Below are positions 33,036-40,887 of a stretch of DNA of 64,000 nt, piece after piece. The DNA comes from Paenibacillus pedocola (lineage in GTDB: Bacteria > Bacillota > Bacilli > Paenibacillales > Paenibacillaceae). The position numbers and the translations under genes were made by a program. How positions within the stretch are numbered: position 1 is the first letter of the stretch; each line of letters starts with the position of its first letter. The notes beneath the pieces were generated by a model, which was given only the letters and a program-made list of their open reading frames with translations, did no database searches and was not told the DNA's origin. The stretch covers positions 5,394,001-5,458,000 of the forward strand of contig NZ_CP134223.1 of the NCBI RefSeq assembly GCF_031599675.1, given 5' to 3'.

Positions 33036-33062
33036 AGTATTGTCAACTAGGTTGACAATACT
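33036..33062. promoter_or_regulatory. Perfect 27-bp MarR-type operator
   Basis: Arms AGTATTGTCAAC and GTTGACAATACT (12 bp each, perfect) around TAG. The right arm contains the TTGACA -35 element of the downstream promoter, so binding would block RNA polymerase. Confidence 0.88.
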
Positions 33063-33080
33063 CCATCCTCCTGATACTAT
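33052..33080 (+). promoter_or_regulatory. Sigma-A promoter of the DUF2798 gene
   Basis: -35 TTGACA (33052-33057), spacing 17, -10 TACTAT (33075-33080). The consensus -35 lies inside the palindromic operator. Confidence 0.85.
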
Positions 33081-33120
33081 GAGTGAAGCTTAATAACTTA
33101 ACTTTAAGGGAGTTTGAACA

Positions 33121-33594
33121 ATGGGTAAAAATAAAAAAGAAGCACTGATTTTCACCAGTATGATGTGCTTTTTAATGGTCGTCGGCATGAGCTTTTATAA
33201 CGTAATTCTATTCAATGGTGCAACCAATAAAGTATTCCTTGAAGTTGCCGTCGGCTTGCTTCCGGCACTGATTGTTGCCTTATTCCTGGACATTGTTGTC
33301 ATCAGCAAAATTGCCAAAGGGCTGGCCTTCAAGCTGGTTAAGCCTTCCGATCCGATGATCAAAAAAGTGCTGACCATTTCCGTCTTCATGGTTTGCGGTA
33401 TGGTTATCTGCATGTCCCTATATGGCACACTAGCACACTACGGATTCGGAGACAACTTCCTCCGTCACTATCTGTCTATCCTCGGACTTAATTTCATCTG
33501 TGCCCTGCCGCTGCAGCTGCTGGTGGTTGGACCCCTGACCCGCTTCCTGTTCACCAGAATTTTTCCGGTGAACACTGCGGTGCAAAGCGCATAA
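33121..33594 (+). CDS. DUF2798 family membrane protein
   Basis: Small membrane protein (157 aa) with four hydrophobic helices arranged as two similar halves. Each half carries the family pattern, first EALIFTSMMCFLMVVGMSFY and then KKVLTISVFMVCGMVICMSL, so this is a double DUF2798 protein. The biochemical role of the family is unknown. AAGGGAG precedes the ATG. It has a consensus promoter controlled by the MarR-type operator at 33036-33062, and a second small membrane protein follows 68 bases later, probably in the same transcript. Family members often sit beside MarR-type regulators. Confidence 0.85.
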   Translation: MGKNKKEALIFTSMMCFLMVVGMSFYNVILFNGATNKVFLEVAVGLLPALIVALFLDIVVISKIAKGLAFKLVKPSDPMIKKVLTISVFMVCGMVICMSLYGTLAHYGFGDNFLRHYLSILGLNFICALPLQLLVVGPLTRFLFTRIFPVNTAVQSA

Positions 33595-33662
33595 GCATTA
33601 CTTGATCCTGCAGATCCCTGGGTAATAATGGATATCAATCTGCAAGGAGAGGATGTTGTGCC

Positions 33663-34031
33663 GTGCTTACCAAAAAAGATGGTATCTCGCTCTTCGTTCT
33701 AGTCGCAGCTCTTGTACTCATTAATATATTCGGCTCATCCTTGGATTCGCTGATGTGGGACAAATTCACTTTGCTCGTGAACTGTTTTCTGGCCCAAGGT
33801 GTGTTCATCACGCTGTTGAATCTGTTCAGGCCAAGTGTTAACCGCAGACCGTCCATCGGCCTGATCCTGCTGTCACTGCTTACGGGGCTCATCGCGCTCG
33901 TGATTATTATTGCTTCCGAGTTGAGCCTGCTGAATCAGATTTTACTAATTTTTCTCCAGGCCATGGTTACCTACGCCGAATCCCTGCTGCTGCGTAAGGA
34001 GCTTAAGGGAGAGGATGGGCGGCAGATTTAA
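33663..34031 (+). CDS. Small four-helix membrane protein, unknown
   Basis: Hypothetical membrane protein of 122 aa. Four hydrophobic segments (about residues 9-26, 35-55, 66-84 and 90-108) leave only short loops, with a charged C-terminus LRKELKGEDGRQI. The GTG at 33663 is 12 bases after AAGGAGAGG; no ATG in frame suits better. I do not recognise a family. Its position after the DUF2798 gene suggests a shared MarR-controlled operon, and a bidirectional terminator follows. Confidence 0.65.
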   Translation: MLTKKDGISLFVLVAALVLINIFGSSLDSLMWDKFTLLVNCFLAQGVFITLLNLFRPSVNRRPSIGLILLSLLTGLIALVIIIASELSLLNQILLIFLQAMVTYAESLLLRKELKGEDGRQI

Positions 34032-34053
34032 GCTCTATATCCCCCACAAAAAC

Positions 34054-34093
34054 AAACAGTCCCGTGTGCATTAGATCTGCACCGGGACTGTTT
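34054..34093 (-). terminator. Bidirectional terminator between convergent genes
   Basis: AAACAGTCCCG pairs with CGGGACTGTTT, with an inner TGCA/TGCA stem. On the minus strand GTTTTTG follows, suiting the secreted GH32 gene. It also ends the small membrane protein operon. Confidence 0.85.
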
Positions 34094-34142
34094 GCCGTAA
34101 ATCCTTCTATAAAGAATTCCTATTCAAAACTTCGGAGAGGAT

Positions 34143-37100
34143 TTAGAAATTCAGATACCATTTCTGAGCTTCAGCACCGGGTTGAACGGCAGCCAGGGTC
34201 AGGCTCAGTCCATCCTCAGAGACAGCCAGCGCCAGATGATTATGAACAGAGAGGATGGCCGCTGAGCCGTCCATATTCTTTTGGATGATCCAGCGCTGGT
34301 TGTTGTAACCTAAGTAGGAATAGAGCTGGATTACGTTCCGCTCCGTGTTCAGATCAAGAGCCTGGCCGGAAGCCGTGCGGATGGAGTAAGAGCCTGCTTC
34401 ATCGCCCGTCGGCACGAACGTCCACTTTTGATCTGTCGCTTCATGGGTATCGCTGACCGTGACGGGTTCACCATTTACCTGGTTAGCCGTATACAGGGAT
34501 TTCCGGAATTCTTCGTTTACCACGCTTGAGGTCATCAGGGTCGCCGGTACCGCTCCGCTTACATTTACGTTCTGAAAAGAAGCAGCCCCTCCGAATACAT
34601 GCAGTCCAAAATGGCCTGCCGCAAAGGTTCCGTCCTGCACATCCATGATCCGCTCCCCTCCCAGGTACACTGTAATATGCGGTCCGTCCGCTTGTATCTT
34701 TAAACGATACGTACGGTCCGGAAGAATAAAGGCTGGAACCTTCGCCAGCACCTGCCGTTCTTCAAACCGCCCGTCCATTTTATAGAACAGACGGACCGAC
34801 TCCATATTCGGGTCCAGATTGAGATAATAACCGCTGCGCCCGTCCGGGCTTGCCCGGAACAAGAGGGAGCCCGCTCCTCCGGCCGTGCCGAGCTTCATCT
34901 CGGCTTCATAATTGAAATCTCCCGCCTGCTCCCCGGCAACATAATTAGCGTCGCTGGAGTAACTCCCGCGGATACCGTCCTCACCGGCCAGCCAGGAAGC
35001 CATGGACAGATCTTTCGTCCAGCCGCTGAGGTTGGTGCGGAACTCCCCGCCGGAGACTTGCACATGAACACTTGCAGATACCTTTCCATTTGGGGTGGAT
35101 ACCGAAATGACGGCCGCCCCTGCTTTTAGCGCCTCAATCACCGCCTGGGAATTGCCTGCCGCCTTTATATTAACAGTTTCCGGATTGCTGGACTTCCATT
35201 TCAGCGGCTCTGTACCGCTGCCGGGTCCATTTTCCAGGGCCGCCTGCAGTGTTTCACTTTGCCCTACACCCAGTTCACGGTCACTGGTATCCATTACAAT
35301 CCGGGTGGAGAGGTTCGCCTCAGGATTCCATACCGATCCAAGTTTATTGACTTTCAAGGCTACAACTTTCACATTGCCTCCCTTGGTATAGAAACTCATC
35401 CCCCGGCTGCCCGGATCCGGGAAAATAACATCTGAGAACACGGACCTCCCGCCATTCACAAACACCTCAACTGAAGCTTCATCCACCAGAATGCGCAGCT
35501 TGATCCGGCCGTTCTCCGTTAACGCCTGCGTTTCATGCCGGGTACTGAACAGGCTGGAGAAATCGGTTACTCCGGAAAGGGAACGGTCCACAAACACCGT
35601 GTTCATGCCCGGCTTGTAGCCCACAACCGTCTTCTGGGCGGCACCCTCACGCAAGTTAAATCCGAATTCCGATACACTGCTGCCGGCGGGAATCTCCACC
35701 TCGGCTTCGATTTCGTAGGCACCGGAAGTTATGCCTTTCAGCAGATTTTGCGCAGAAGGGCTGACATCCTTGTTAGATACCGAATATAAGGCGCTGCGCA
35801 GCGATTCCAGCTCCTTGACCGGACTCTGGGCAAGCCGGATACCGTCACTCGTCTTCACCAGGGTTACTTCCCTCGGGATTGTCAATTCCCCCTTCCAGCC
35901 CAATGTCGGAAAGGCGAACGGATAGTCCCAGTTCGACATCCAGGCCAGCATCACTCTACGTCCATCCTGCATGTCAGAGAAGGACATGGAGGCATAGAAC
36001 TCTTTGCCAAAATCGGTTCTCAGCACGGTTCCAGCCGGATTATCATTCACGAACTCCCCTTCTGCCGTCAGACTCCCCACGAAATATTCCGCATCCGAAC
36101 CGCCCGTTGCCGGATTCGCTCCTGTACTGATCATGAGTACCCATTTCTTCTCTGTAGTCCCCTGAACCGTAAGCGGGAACAGGTCAGGGCATTCCCACAC
36201 CCCGCCGCGGACATAATTGCCATAACCCCAATTGTCGGTCAACGTCCAGTCGAGCAAATTCGTTGAGGTGAAGAAACGGATATGATCGCCGCCCGACACA
36301 ACCATGACCCAGCGGTTATTCGCCTCATCACGCACTACCTTAGGATCACGGAAATCCCAGCCTCCAGGCTCCTCTCCGTTCTTACCGGGGTTCTCAATCA
36401 CAATAGGACAATCCTTGGCATATTCCCACGTACGCCCCTGATCCTTGCTGTAAGCCAGACCAATCCGCTGGTTCCCGTTAAAGGCATCCGGATTAAAAGA
36501 AGTATAGTAGGCGAGGAGCCCCTGGCCGCCCGAATCCGCGAACAGACCTGAGGTATTATTCAAATCCGCTACAGCAGATCCGGACCAGACATGCCCGTAA
36601 TCATTCCAGGGAAGGGCGATAGGAAGGCGCTTCCAATTCAGCATATCTTTGCTGACTGCATGAGCCCATGTTCCGCCATCCTGATGAAAGAGATGATATT
36701 CTCCGGCAAAATAGACCAGCCCGTTCGGATCACTCACAGAACCGCGCATCGGTGTGTAATGATACTGCGGCCGGTACTTTTCATGATTATAGCTGGCAGC
36801 ATCTGTAACATAGGTGTTCTGAAAATAAGCAGTCCCGCTGTTTACTACAAGCCCTGCGTTCCCGTTTGCGTACGAACTATCCGTGACATCAATGGCCGCC
36901 GGAGTATATCCATCCACAAAAATCTGAATTCTTTTCCCCTTCGCCTGTACCTCTACTGCATGCTTTGCCCCCGCCCGACTCGGATAAGTACTTGACGAGC
37001 TTGCGATGACCGTGCCGTTTGCCTGGGTTAAGCGGACGCGAAGCTGATCTCCCTCCTTCACAAGAGAAGCTTCATATCCGCTTAATCCGTCAGCAGAGGA

Positions 37101-37940
37101 CCGGAAGGCGAGGCCTGCAGTCCCATCGTCAGGAAATGAAATCTGCCCCTCGTACACCAGATCAGCAGCCGGCTTGTTATAGATCAGCAGCGCCTTGCTC
37201 TGATTGACAGAGGTCCCTTTTTTACCGCTGAGATCAGGCTGCCACTGACCTGTACTTGCCAGCACTGTCGCCAGGTTCCCCTGCAGATCGCTTACGGTGA
37301 TGTTCTGGAACAACGCAGCCCCATTCCAGACGTGGAGCCCGAGCCGTCCGGAGAGATACGCCTTGTCCTCCGTATCAATCACAGGCTTATATTGATTCCC
37401 CCAATATACCTTTAGTGAGGAGCCCTCTGCCTTCACCTTAAGATGATAGATTTCACCCTGGACCAAAGGAACCTGCCGTTCCTCCTTTAGTCTGCCTTCC
37501 CCGCCGCCCGCGTCCCGTAAACGGATCATGCCGGCCTGAGGTATGATTTGCAGCATGTAGGCCTGCTGTCCATCCTCACCGGAACGGAATAGCAGCGTAG
37601 CATCGGGCTCTCCCTCTTTAATCATTACGTCAGCTTCATAGATAAAATCATCTGCAGTGGTCTGCGATAACGCCAGCACATTTTCCTGCGGGTCCGATTT
37701 CAGCAGAAGCCCTTCCGCTGTGTTCTCCATCCTGCCTTTTCCGGCCACATGCCATTCCGTCAGGTTGCCGTTTAGTTTGGTAGCGGTTTCAGAAATAGAT
37801 ATTCCCTCCTTTGTCTCTTTGGCGAACGTCTCATCTGCAGCCAGGGCCCAGTCTGTCTCACGATTAACTGTAATCATCGAAGTCACCAAGATTCCCGCAG
37901 TGAGCAGGAGGTTTAATGTGAATTTTGCTTTCCGGTTCAT
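34143..37940 (-). CDS. Secreted multidomain GH32 fructanase
   Basis: Extracellular fructan hydrolase (1265 aa). The start at 37940 follows GAGGGGAAAGG and gives a signal peptide (residues 1-35); the open frame upstream to 38090 lacks support. Two laminin-G/DUF1080-like beta-sandwich domains (about 40-185 and 195-370) precede the GH32 propeller. Its catalytic residues are Asp404 (SDPNG), Asp532 (FRDPKV) and Glu583 (WECPDLF). The usual WMN before DPNG is replaced by SVS. The GH32 beta-sandwich follows (to about 870), then a BIG2 Ig-like domain (about 875-965), another laminin-G-like domain (about 970-1125) and a ricin-type lectin (about 1130-1265; DQKW, NQRW, AQKW). It probably attacks levan or inulin; endo or exo mode is undetermined. 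Confidence 0.9.
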   Translation of the reverse strand: MNRKAKFTLNLLLTAGILVTSMITVNRETDWALAADETFAKETKEGISISETATKLNGNLTEWHVAGKGRMENTAEGLLLKSDPQENVLALSQTTADDFIYEADVMIKEGEPDATLLFRSGEDGQQAYMLQIIPQAGMIRLRDAGGGEGRLKEERQVPLVQGEIYHLKVKAEGSSLKVYWGNQYKPVIDTEDKAYLSGRLGLHVWNGAALFQNITVSDLQGNLATVLASTGQWQPDLSGKKGTSVNQSKALLIYNKPAADLVYEGQISFPDDGTAGLAFRSSADGLSGYEASLVKEGDQLRVRLTQANGTVIASSSSTYPSRAGAKHAVEVQAKGKRIQIFVDGYTPAAIDVTDSSYANGNAGLVVNSGTAYFQNTYVTDAASYNHEKYRPQYHYTPMRGSVSDPNGLVYFAGEYHLFHQDGGTWAHAVSKDMLNWKRLPIALPWNDYGHVWSGSAVADLNNTSGLFADSGGQGLLAYYTSFNPDAFNGNQRIGLAYSKDQGRTWEYAKDCPIVIENPGKNGEEPGGWDFRDPKVVRDEANNRWVMVVSGGDHIRFFTSTNLLDWTLTDNWGYGNYVRGGVWECPDLFPLTVQGTTEKKWVLMISTGANPATGGSDAEYFVGSLTAEGEFVNDNPAGTVLRTDFGKEFYASMSFSDMQDGRRVMLAWMSNWDYPFAFPTLGWKGELTIPREVTLVKTSDGIRLAQSPVKELESLRSALYSVSNKDVSPSAQNLLKGITSGAYEIEAEVEIPAGSSVSEFGFNLREGAAQKTVVGYKPGMNTVFVDRSLSGVTDFSSLFSTRHETQALTENGRIKLRILVDEASVEVFVNGGRSVFSDVIFPDPGSRGMSFYTKGGNVKVVALKVNKLGSVWNPEANLSTRIVMDTSDRELGVGQSETLQAALENGPGSGTEPLKWKSSNPETVNIKAAGNSQAVIEALKAGAAVISVSTPNGKVSASVHVQVSGGEFRTNLSGWTKDLSMASWLAGEDGIRGSYSSDANYVAGEQAGDFNYEAEMKLGTAGGAGSLLFRASPDGRSGYYLNLDPNMESVRLFYKMDGRFEERQVLAKVPAFILPDRTYRLKIQADGPHITVYLGGERIMDVQDGTFAAGHFGLHVFGGAASFQNVNVSGAVPATLMTSSVVNEEFRKSLYTANQVNGEPVTVSDTHEATDQKWTFVPTGDEAGSYSIRTASGQALDLNTERNVIQLYSYLGYNNQRWIIQKNMDGSAAILSVHNHLALAVSEDGLSLTLAAVQPGAEAQKWYLNF

Positions 37941-37983
37941 CCTTTCCCCTCTTTTCCTGTAAATGATAAGTCCCGTTTTAAAG

Positions 37984-38026
37984 AGCAAGGCCGGCTTGTT
38001 ACTTATGCATAACTGCCGGCCTTGCT
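37984..38026 (-). terminator. Terminator after the ROK kinase
   Basis: AGCAAGGCCGGC (37984-37995) pairs with GCCGGCCTTGCT (38015-38026), followed on the minus strand by CTTTAAAA. It separates the kinase from the secreted GH32 gene, leaving only 43 bases to that start codon. Readthrough or a promoter within the kinase end is therefore needed for the GH32 gene. Confidence 0.7.
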
Positions 38027-38032
38027 TGTTGT

Positions 38033-38923
38033 TTATATAATTGAAGCTTGATTGTTCATTGCTGCAAGGCCCAAGGCCAGAGCGCCGCATAATCCCGCCT
38101 GCTGGCCGAGACCCGGTGCAACAATGTACTCCTCCATGTGATCCAGAATCGCACTTGAACTAACATACCCGTTCAGGTTCCGGCGTACGGCCTCCCGGAT
38201 CAGGGGAAACAGCTGCGGCTGCTGCATCACACCGCCGCCTAATATTATTTTGTGCGGAGAGAGAAGTAAGATAGCATCAGTTAGAGCCCCTGCAATATAG
38301 AAGGCCTCCATCTCCCATGCCTTGTGATCCGCCGGAAGCTCATGACCCTTTTTTCCCCATCTGGCTTCAATCGCAGGACCCGCTGCCATGCCTTCGAGAC
38401 AGTCCCCGTGATAAGGACAGATACCGACAAAATCATCTTCCGGATGGCGCCTCGTCAGCACATGCCCGCCCTCAGGATGTACAAGCCCATGGACTAAACG
38501 GCCTTCTGCATATACACCGACACCAATACCCGTGCCTACGGTAATGTACAGGCAATTGGACATGCCCTGAGCAGCCCCCCACTTGACCTCACCATATACA
38601 GCTGCGTTAACATCCGTATCCCAGCCGAACGGAACAGGGAAGACTTGCTTTAGAGTCCCGAGCAGATCATAATTAGCCCATCCCGGCTTAGGCGTTGTCG
38701 TAACGTAGCCGTAGGCCGGACTGCCATGAGCGATGTCGATCGGACCAAATGATCCAATGCCGATGGCTTCGACCCCTTTACCTTGAAAATAATCAATCAC
38801 TTTGGGCATCGTCTGATCCGGATGTCCGGTCGGGAAGCTAATCTGATCCTCAATCCGCCCGCTTTCATCACCAATCCCGCAGACAAATTTCGTTCCGCCT
38901 GCCTCAATCGCTCCTATACGCAT
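38033..38923 (-). CDS. ROK family fructokinase
   Basis: ATP-dependent sugar kinase (296 aa), most like the ScrK/GmuE fructokinases. It begins with the phosphate-binding IGAIEAGGTKFVCGIG. The ROK zinc-binding segment is clear (HPEGGHVLTRRHPEDDFVGI then CPYHGDCLEG, with His and three Cys/His ligands). It would phosphorylate fructose released by the GH32 enzymes to fructose 6-phosphate in the cytoplasm. GGAGGAA precedes the ATG, 18 bases after the intracellular GH32 gene, so the two are co-transcribed. Zinc-motif ROK kinases of this type are normally fructose-specific; mannose activity is also known in the family. Confidence 0.92.
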   Translation of the reverse strand: MRIGAIEAGGTKFVCGIGDESGRIEDQISFPTGHPDQTMPKVIDYFQGKGVEAIGIGSFGPIDIAHGSPAYGYVTTTPKPGWANYDLLGTLKQVFPVPFGWDTDVNAAVYGEVKWGAAQGMSNCLYITVGTGIGVGVYAEGRLVHGLVHPEGGHVLTRRHPEDDFVGICPYHGDCLEGMAAGPAIEARWGKKGHELPADHKAWEMEAFYIAGALTDAILLLSPHKIILGGGVMQQPQLFPLIREAVRRNLNGYVSSSAILDHMEEYIVAPGLGQQAGLCGALALGLAAMNNQASII

Positions 38924-38941
38924 GTAAGTTCCTCCTTCCGG

Positions 38942-40426
38942 TTACTGGTTGCTGCCGTCTGCAGCAGATGAGGCCAGCTTATAGATATCCAGCGAAAGGA
39001 ACACATCCTCTTCATGTTCTGCAAAAGCAGTAAGACCGGCGGATTCAGGCTCAGGGAAAATCAGATCCGTAATGACTGCCTGCCCCCCGCCCGCGAACAC
39101 CTCAACCGAAGAACGATCCACATAAATACACAGCTCATAGGCAACATTCGATGCCGCAAGCTTTGCGGAATGGAGCCCCGGGAACAGCTCATGGAAGTCA
39201 ATCTTCCCGGAAGCGGTGCGGTCTATATACAGCTCTTCCGTTTGCGCGTTTATCCCTGCGACGGTCTGCTGCCCGGCACCTGCTTTTACCCGGAAGCCGG
39301 CTGATGTACCAGGTGCGAGCTTCGCCTCAATAACGTAAGCATCCAGCTGTAGGCTGGCACAAGCCTTATTAATCTCTTGTACAGAAACATTTGTAAGGGA
39401 CAAGACCGGGATACGCGCTGCTTCCAGCTCTTTAGCAGGCTTCTGAATGAGTGTCACTTCCCCGTTTCTCGTTTCCAGCGTAAGCTCCCGGGGAATGGTC
39501 ATCGCTCCGCGGAACCCTTCCGTCGGTGTCTGCTGAGCATACATCCAGTTGCTCATCCAGCCGATGAACAGGCGTCTTCCGTCTTCCTCGGGAAGATCGG
39601 ACCAGCTCACGCCGGCATAATTATCCCTGCCGTAATCTACCCAGCGGATGCTCCGGGATGCTTCGTCAGGAGTGAATACCGCTCCGTCGAAGTCACCTGT
39701 GAAATACTGTGTTCTCGAGCCTTCCTCAAAGGCCGGATCTGCGCCGATACTCACGAGCATCACCCATTTGGTGTTATCCTTATCTCCATCTACAGCGAGC
39801 GGGAACAGGTCCGGACACTCCCAGACCCCGTCATGTGAACCGATACCTACGCCAAATTCGCTGGCAAAGGTCCAGTGAATCAGATCAGGCGAATGATACA
39901 GGCATACTGTCTGGCCGCAGGCTACGATCATCACCCAGCGGCTCCGTTCTTTATCCCAGAACACCTTGGGATCACGGAAATCAATGAAGCTATCATGGGT
40001 CAGCACCGGATTCCCGGCGTATTTAATCCACGTTCTGCCGTTATCCTTGCTGTACGCAATACTTTGGTACTGTACCGGAGGTTTTCCTTCCGGCATATTC
40101 AGGTGGTGCGTGAAGATGGCAACCAGCCCCGGCTTATCCTCAAAAAATCCCGTTGTATTCTTCCAGTCAACAACGGCACTGCCCGAGAAGATCATGCCCA
40201 GCTCATCCGGTACCAGCGCAACCGACAGCTCCTCCCAAGCTACCAGATCCCTGCTCACCGCATGGCCCCAATGCATCTCCCCCATAGTCATTCCATCCGG
40301 GTGATGCTGGAAGAACAGATGGTATTCACCTTCAAAATAGACCAGCCCGTTCGGATCGTTCATCCAATTTTGCTGAGGTGAAAAATGATAGGCACCCCGG
40401 TAGTTTTGTTTGGTTATCGCTGACAT
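38942..40426 (-). CDS. Intracellular GH32 beta-fructosidase
   Basis: Fructosidase (494 aa) without signal peptide, so cytoplasmic. Full GH32 motifs are present: WMNDPNG with nucleophile Asp24, FRDPKV, and WECPDLF with the acid/base Glu. The C-terminal beta-sandwich ends in the typical RSSVEVFAGGGQAVITDLIF. Closest family types are sucrose/levanbiose hydrolases such as SacA or SacC. Here it sits with an ABC importer, not a PTS, so the substrate is likely an unphosphorylated fructo-oligosaccharide. AAAAGGAG precedes the ATG. It forms a pair with the ROK fructokinase; the dispersed repeat separates it from the importer genes. Confidence 0.92.
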   Translation of the reverse strand: MSAITKQNYRGAYHFSPQQNWMNDPNGLVYFEGEYHLFFQHHPDGMTMGEMHWGHAVSRDLVAWEELSVALVPDELGMIFSGSAVVDWKNTTGFFEDKPGLVAIFTHHLNMPEGKPPVQYQSIAYSKDNGRTWIKYAGNPVLTHDSFIDFRDPKVFWDKERSRWVMIVACGQTVCLYHSPDLIHWTFASEFGVGIGSHDGVWECPDLFPLAVDGDKDNTKWVMLVSIGADPAFEEGSRTQYFTGDFDGAVFTPDEASRSIRWVDYGRDNYAGVSWSDLPEEDGRRLFIGWMSNWMYAQQTPTEGFRGAMTIPRELTLETRNGEVTLIQKPAKELEAARIPVLSLTNVSVQEINKACASLQLDAYVIEAKLAPGTSAGFRVKAGAGQQTVAGINAQTEELYIDRTASGKIDFHELFPGLHSAKLAASNVAYELCIYVDRSSVEVFAGGGQAVITDLIFPEPESAGLTAFAEHEEDVFLSLDIYKLASSAADGSNQ

Positions 40427-40487
40427 TATGATTTCTCCTTTTCTCCTGGATAGATTGAACCGGGAAGTTTAGAGCAAAGGTCATTCG

Positions 40488-40516
40488 CAGCTGCGGGGAA
40501 TGTTTGGACTTCCGGC
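40488..40516. repeat. Truncated head of the dispersed repeat
   Basis: GCTGCGGGGAATGTTTGGAC followed by TTCCGG matches the left end of copies A and B at 18 kb, then diverges. It lies 57 bases before the fuller copy at 40573. Confidence 0.75.
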
Positions 40517-40572
40517 TACTAACAGGATTGGACTTAGACTGTACTTGTGATTTTTTATTTGGGGATTGGCCG

Positions 40573-40755
40573 TGGCTGCAGAGAATGTTTGGTCTTCCGG
40601 CCGCTGTTGTCTGCAGATTTCTTGATTTTTACCGCTCTTCGCGGTGGAAATCCGCAGACTGCTTATGCTTCCGATGCTAGCTTTCCTGCGGAAAGCTTTC
40701 AGGCGGACGCTACGCTCCTCCAGTTCCAAAATCCCCCTCCGCCACTTTTCCCCTA
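40573..40755. repeat. Dispersed hairpin repeat, copy C (variant)
   Basis: Related to the 18-kb copies but with changed stem sequence: TGTCTGCAGATTTC (40608-40621) pairs with GAAATCCGCAGAC (40647-40659), with an inner ACCGC/GCGGT stem. An extra insert forms a perfect AGCTTTCC/GGAAAGCT hairpin (40679-40697). The right flank CTCCAGTTCCAAAATCCCCC is conserved, and a partial extra copy of it occurs around 40810-40830. No gene is supported in the 461-base gap 40427-40887. Confidence 0.85.
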
Positions 40756-40887
40756 TAATTATATTTCCAAGTTCAATCTATTGGGCCTATCCTTCCGATG
40801 TCAGGCTTCAATTCCAAAATCCCCTTCCGCTGCTTCGCTCCCTTTCCTCAAGACTCCAGTTCAATCTAAAATATTTTTATATTTATA

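Noticed and set aside
37941..38090. N-terminal extension of the secreted GH32 frame
   Set aside because: It runs through the terminator of the ROK gene and lacks a ribosome site; the start at 37940 has both a ribosome site and a signal peptide.
40481..40729. 82-aa minus-strand reading frame with the same ICRQQRPE text
   Set aside because: It is the same repeat element at a third site, not a gene.
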